A program made the position numbers and the translations under genes. From NCBI GenBank assembly GCA_964413425.1, contig CAYPST010000160.1:1-7027 (forward strand): a DNA stretch of 7,027 nt, read 5' to 3'. The DNA comes from DATFLS01 sp964413425. Its GTDB lineage: Bacteria > Fidelibacterota > JAANXI01. Below, piece by piece: positions 4,404-7,027 of this stretch. The notes under the pieces were generated by a model, which was not told where the DNA came from, made no database searches, and was given only the letters and a program-made list of their open reading frames with translations. Each line of letters starts with the position of its first letter. The stretch's first letter is position 1.

Positions 4404-5279
4404 TTAATTGGTTGTTGCAGTCTGCAGAGAATCCAGTTCGAAATTCACCGTGGTGACGTTTCCGGCGACGATATTGACATTTTCAATCGCTGTCGAGTCA
4501 TAATCAGCCTTCGCCACGGCGGTCAGGATATAGGCGGCAGCCTGCAATCCGATCATGGTATAGGAGCCATCTTCCTGTGTGAGGGCTGAGGCTACACTAC
4601 CGGTGTCCTGTTCCGCTTTCACTTCGATGCCCTCCAACAAATCTCCGGTCACGGCGTCTGTCACGACCCCGGTTACCCGCCCGGCTGTGGACAGGTTGGA
4701 CGCCCGAACCACCGGCTTGAAATTGAATCCCTTGATACCGGCGGGTGAATTCGGGTTCCCGCGAACAATAAAAGATCGGCTGACGTCAAAATCCAGCAGC
4801 AGTTCCGACGTTAGTCCTCCTTCTACCTGGATTTCAGGGTCGATGAAGATCTTAATCCCGGTCTGGGCGCCGCTGGGAACGAACAGATTATGTTCCGTTC
4901 CGTCATAAGTAATACTGGCTTCTCCGACATATAACCGGATCAGGTCATATTCCCCGACCGGTACTTCCAGATCAACTAAACTTGCAGCCACCCCATTCTG
5001 GAGATCAAGCAGGTTAAATTCCTGCTTTTCGGTAGTCAGTGTAATAAAAGGATAGCCTTCTTCTTCACCGGTTTCCACTTTTTCCCTGATCACGACACTG
5101 TCAATCGTGACATTGGCGGCGTCGACCGCATCAATAGGAAAGGGAGCATCTGTCAGGAGCACACTCAACGTACCGGTGCTGCCTGAGGGCTCCTCCGTCG
5201 GCATATCACAACTGAAGACACCTGCTAATATCAGGGCTGTGACCGTAATAAAAAGTATCCATTTGTCTCTCAACAACAT
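4404..5279 (-). CDS. DUF4382 lipoprotein with C-terminal carboxypeptidase-regulatory-like domain
   Basis: A 291-residue exported protein. The signal peptide (KWILFITVTALILAGVFS) ends at Cys24 in a lipobox-like VFSC, so it is probably a lipoprotein, followed by a short acidic/Ser linker (DMPTEEPSGSTG). Residues about 37-195 match DUF4382: GTLSVLLTDAPFP at the start, VTIDSVVIRE, FNLLDLQNGVAASL, VPVGEYDLIRLYV and FNFKPVVRA at the end. Residues about 200-284 form a carboxypeptidase regulatory-like (Ig-like beta-sandwich) domain: GRVTGVVTDAVTGDLLEGI, then TQEDGSYTMIGLQAAAYILTA. The role is unknown; such proteins are assumed to be cell-surface or adhesion components. AGGAGG 6 nt upstream selects the ATG at 5279 over one at 5315. 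It has its own promoter (5314-5342) and terminator (4335-4364), so it is probably transcribed alone. Confidence 0.92.
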   Translation of the reverse strand: MLLRDKWILFITVTALILAGVFSCDMPTEEPSGSTGTLSVLLTDAPFPIDAVDAANVTIDSVVIREKVETGEEEGYPFITLTTEKQEFNLLDLQNGVAASLVDLEVPVGEYDLIRLYVGEASITYDGTEHNLFVPSGAQTGIKIFIDPEIQVEGGLTSELLLDFDVSRSFIVRGNPNSPAGIKGFNFKPVVRASNLSTAGRVTGVVTDAVTGDLLEGIEVKAEQDTGSVASALTQEDGSYTMIGLQAAAYILTAVAKADYDSTAIENVNIVAGNVTTVNFELDSLQTATTN

Positions 5280-5285
5280 CGCAAA

Positions 5286-5291
5286 CCTCCT
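5286..5291 (-). promoter_or_regulatory. Ribosome binding site of the DUF4382 gene
   Basis: AGGAGG on the minus strand, 6 nt before the ATG at 5279. It decides against the upstream ATG at 5315, which lies inside the predicted -10 region. Confidence 0.82.
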
Positions 5292-5309
5292 GATTCTAAT
5301 TATTCGAGC

Positions 5310-5325
5310 GTTCATTTAAGTGAAC
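5310..5325. promoter_or_regulatory. Near-palindrome over the -10 box, possible operator
   Basis: GTTCATTTAAGTGAAC is a 16-bp dyad with one mismatched pair and covers the predicted -10 hexamer. A repressor bound here would block the promoter. The binding protein is unknown. Confidence 0.35.
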
Positions 5326-5342
5326 CGGTTGTGTTTTTTCAA
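5314..5342 (-). promoter_or_regulatory. Sigma-70-type promoter of the DUF4382 gene
   Basis: On the minus strand TTGAAA (5342-5337) and TTAAAT (5319-5314) are separated by 17 bp, matching 5/6 and 4/6 of the -35 and -10 consensus. A start near 5307 would give a leader of about 28 nt before the ATG. Confidence 0.5.
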
Positions 5343-5762
5343 CATCTGTGCCAGTCTAATAAATTGCAGCTCAAATTACTGTAATAATTACACTTAAGAT
5401 AATTCCAACTGTTTTCAACGTTCGACAAACGTGTCGAAACGGGGGACAGACTGGTCGAGAACCAGGGTACGCGGCTTCTTTTACTCACATTGCATGGTAT
5501 TTTTCCAGGGATTCGTACGGAGTTTCACAGGAAAGTAAACGAGACAGAGGATGGATTTCGCAGAAAAGTGATGAGGATCACAGAGAACAGTGTCTGGAAA
5601 CGAAGACGCAACCCGGGGCCTGCATATTCCGGGCCAGCCTTCGGCGGAAAGAGGTGCCCGGGAGATCGGGACGACCGTCACGACTCTGAGAGCGGTCGGC
5701 GACGGTATCTGTGAGGGGCCGATTGCAGGAGATGTTATTTCAGCCTGCAAGACTGCTGAAAT
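5343..5762. other. Non-coding stretch between the DUF4382 and FG-GAP genes
   Basis: No credible gene. The part next to the DUF4382 promoter (5350-5420) is AT-rich; a perfect hairpin TTCGACA-AACG-TGTCGAA lies at 5421-5438. From about 5480 the sequence is GC-richer and contains purine-rich pieces (5521-5600, with CACAGG, GACAGAGG, CACAGAGAACAG) that look like decayed repetitive DNA. The open frames here overlap on both strands and have no RBS. Confidence 0.5.
5421..5438. repeat. Perfect 7-bp hairpin/dyad
   Basis: TTCGACA (5421-5427), loop AACG, TGTCGAA (5432-5438). No T-tract follows on either strand. It lies about 80 bp upstream of the predicted -35 of the DUF4382 gene, so an upstream regulatory site is possible. 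Confidence 0.35.
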
Positions 5763-5783
5763 CTACCGGAGCTGATTCAGCAG
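5737..5783 (-). other. Alternating GCTGAA half-sites at the 3' end of the FG-GAP gene
   Basis: ATTTCAGC (5737-5744), GCTGAAAT (5755-5762) and GATTCAGC (5774-5781) alternate in orientation. The middle unit can pair with either neighbour: 8 bp with the lower one, or CTGCTGAA/TTCAGCAG (5753-5783) with the upper one, the latter enclosing the stop codon TAG. No T-tract follows, so a terminator is uncertain. Confidence 0.35.
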
Positions 5784-7004
5784 AACTTCAAAAACGGTCG
5801 CATCATGGGTTGGCAGACGGAAGATGTCGTAATCTCCGTCCCCTTCTACATCGGCAACCTGACCATTGTAAATACCGGCATCTGTGACCAGGAACTCTTC
5901 CCAGGATTCGTTGCCGCCCTGGTTCCGGAATATGAACACCGGGAAGGTTTCCAGATTGAGGGCCCTGGCCCGATTTGCATTCACCCCTGCCAGCACATCG
6001 TAATCATTATCGTTGTCCAGGTCATACACCTGCAGGGTGTGTACGGCAGCCAGTGAGTTTATAATCACGTGTTCCCTCCAGGAGCCGGTTTCGGGATTAT
6101 CGCTGGAATACCAGGCCACCGGATATCCGGTTCGTTCGGAATGCGAGATAAACACTTCTGCCCGGCCGTTGCCGGTGATGTCCCGGCAGAACACTTTGGT
6201 GGCGTTCTGTGACCAATCACCGGTCTGGTTGTGCCATTTGTCGGCAATGCTCCGAACCGTCCATTCGCCGGTCAGATCATCCCCGGGGTTTTGAATCCAA
6301 TAGCCATTGGCGGCGATGTCCGGATACCCGTCTCCGTTAATATCACCGACATCCATACCTTCATGCAGGTTCTCCACGGTGAACTCGGCGGCTTTCACCC
6401 AGGTCTCCGGGAGATCCTGACGAAACACCGTCAACATGTGCTCTTCATAGGTGATGGTAACCAGGTCAAGTTTTCGATCAGTATTGAAATCCACCAGGTT
6501 CACATCTTTGATAAAATCCGGCGCCTGCCCGATGTGATGTGCCCGCCAGCCAGGATTTTCATACCAGTAGATGTCGGTGGGTGTCCCGGCACTGTCCCAT
6601 TCACCGGGATGAGCAAAACCGAGCACATCCAAATCACCGTCCCGGTCGATGTCGCCGATGTCCATATCGCCGCAGGCAAAGGTGCCGCCATCCGGGGCTC
6701 GTTCGGCGATGATGTGCCGGGTCCAGCTCCGGCCGGCACTATCCGCTTCCAGCCAGCCGAGCCAGCCTCCGTGTCCGTTATTATTCTGGAGCGCCACATC
6801 GATCAGCCCGTCAGCATTCAGGTCACCAGGAGCCCGCGCCCACCAGAGATTGGCCTCCCCGGAAATGCTTACCGGGTGAACACTCATCTGCGGCTGGCAG
6901 CCAAGCTGCAGGTGTGTCATGAAAAGCAGTACTGCAATGGCAGGAATAATGCGAGAAGAGTATAGGTTATTTAGTCGATCGGGATTGGAAGATTTCAGTT
7001 GCAT
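5763..7004 (-). CDS. FG-GAP/VCBS repeat lipoprotein, seven-bladed propeller
   Basis: A 413-residue exported protein. A hydrophobic segment (RIIPAIAVLLFMTHLQL, about 18-34) precedes Cys36 (QLGC), a probable though imperfect lipobox. The rest carries seven Asp-rich calcium-binding loops of the FG-GAP/VCBS type: DLNADGLID (61-69), DIDRDGDLD (118-126), DFNTDRKLD (172-180), DINGDGYPD (221-229), DITGNGRAE (275-283), DLDNDNDYD (328-336) and DVEGDGDYD (385-393). Their spacing of 49-57 residues fits a seven-bladed integrin-alpha-like propeller filling the mature protein. Loops 3 and 5 are degenerate (R for G; E for the last D). Repeated 'W..H.I' and 'WYENP' strands lie between the loops. These proteins act at the cell surface in binding or adhesion and are frequent near glycan-degradation genes; no catalytic motif is visible. 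AAGGAGG 5 nt upstream supports the start. Confidence 0.93.
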   Translation of the reverse strand: MQLKSSNPDRLNNLYSSRIIPAIAVLLFMTHLQLGCQPQMSVHPVSISGEANLWWARAPGDLNADGLIDVALQNNNGHGGWLGWLEADSAGRSWTRHIIAERAPDGGTFACGDMDIGDIDRDGDLDVLGFAHPGEWDSAGTPTDIYWYENPGWRAHHIGQAPDFIKDVNLVDFNTDRKLDLVTITYEEHMLTVFRQDLPETWVKAAEFTVENLHEGMDVGDINGDGYPDIAANGYWIQNPGDDLTGEWTVRSIADKWHNQTGDWSQNATKVFCRDITGNGRAEVFISHSERTGYPVAWYSSDNPETGSWREHVIINSLAAVHTLQVYDLDNDNDYDVLAGVNANRARALNLETFPVFIFRNQGGNESWEEFLVTDAGIYNGQVADVEGDGDYDIFRLPTHDATVFEVLLNQLR

Positions 7005-7009
7005 GGATT

Positions 7010-7016
7010 CCTCCTT
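7010..7016 (-). promoter_or_regulatory. Ribosome binding site of the FG-GAP gene
   Basis: AAGGAGG on the minus strand, 5 nt before the ATG at 7004. The promoter lies beyond the window edge. Confidence 0.82.
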
Positions 7017-7027
7017 TTCGTGATAAC

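Noticed and set aside
6231..6965. 244-residue plus-strand open frame
   Set aside because: Antisense shadow of the FG-GAP gene; its openness follows from the G/C-rich Asp-loop codons opposite.
1..7027. tRNA, rRNA or known riboswitch
   Set aside because: No cloverleaf with a TTCGA-type arm, no rRNA signature words and no known riboswitch core seen on either strand.

Overview
The window looks like chromosomal DNA of a free-living Gram-negative-type bacterium. Three predicted secreted lipoproteins (a DUF1080 protein, a DUF4382 protein and an FG-GAP/VCBS propeller protein) all lie on the minus strand. This mix is common in the FCB superphylum (Bacteroidota relatives, Calditrichota, Marinimicrobia, KSB1-like lineages) and also in Planctomycetota. 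Strong GGAGG-type ribosome binding sites precede four genes, which argues against a typical Bacteroidia genome. I cannot place it more precisely. Only about 54% of the window is convincingly coding, which is low for a bacterium.

Layout. 37-285 (+): small charged helical ORF, probably a fragment of a larger gene. 397-1188 (-): DUF1080 lipoprotein. 1200-1928: no gene. 1935-2139: 205-bp non-coding element with 17-bp terminal inverted repeats (16/17) exactly bounded by a 6-bp direct duplication ATAATT, i.e. a MITE-like insertion holding two internal hairpins. 2414-2794 (+): unrecognised cysteine-rich small protein with a good RBS. 2815-2913: two facing arrays of a 10-bp-period AAGTGC repeat. 2952-3064: second MITE-like element with 22-bp terminal inverted repeats (21/22) and a possible TA duplication; its right end supplies the stop codon of the small minus-strand gene at 3060-3299. 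3300-4403: 1.1 kb without a credible gene, containing three related palindromes (core GGCTGAATTCAGCC), two other GC-rich inverted repeats that may belong to a structured transcript, and a nested GC-rich hairpin. 4335-4364: clear intrinsic terminator for the minus-strand DUF4382 lipoprotein (4404-5279), which has its own RBS and a plausible sigma-70 promoter. 5343-5762: non-coding. 5763-7004 (-): FG-GAP/VCBS lipoprotein with seven calcium-loop motifs.

How it fits together. The three lipoproteins are separated by hundreds of bases, and the DUF4382 gene has its own promoter and terminator, so they are probably not one operon. The common theme is envelope or extracellular proteins of carbohydrate-handling bacteria. 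The middle 2-4.3 kb is a soft region where small elements have accumulated between genes. The main novelty lies in these short structured DNA elements and in two small unfamiliar proteins, not in a recognisable multi-gene defence or biosynthesis system.
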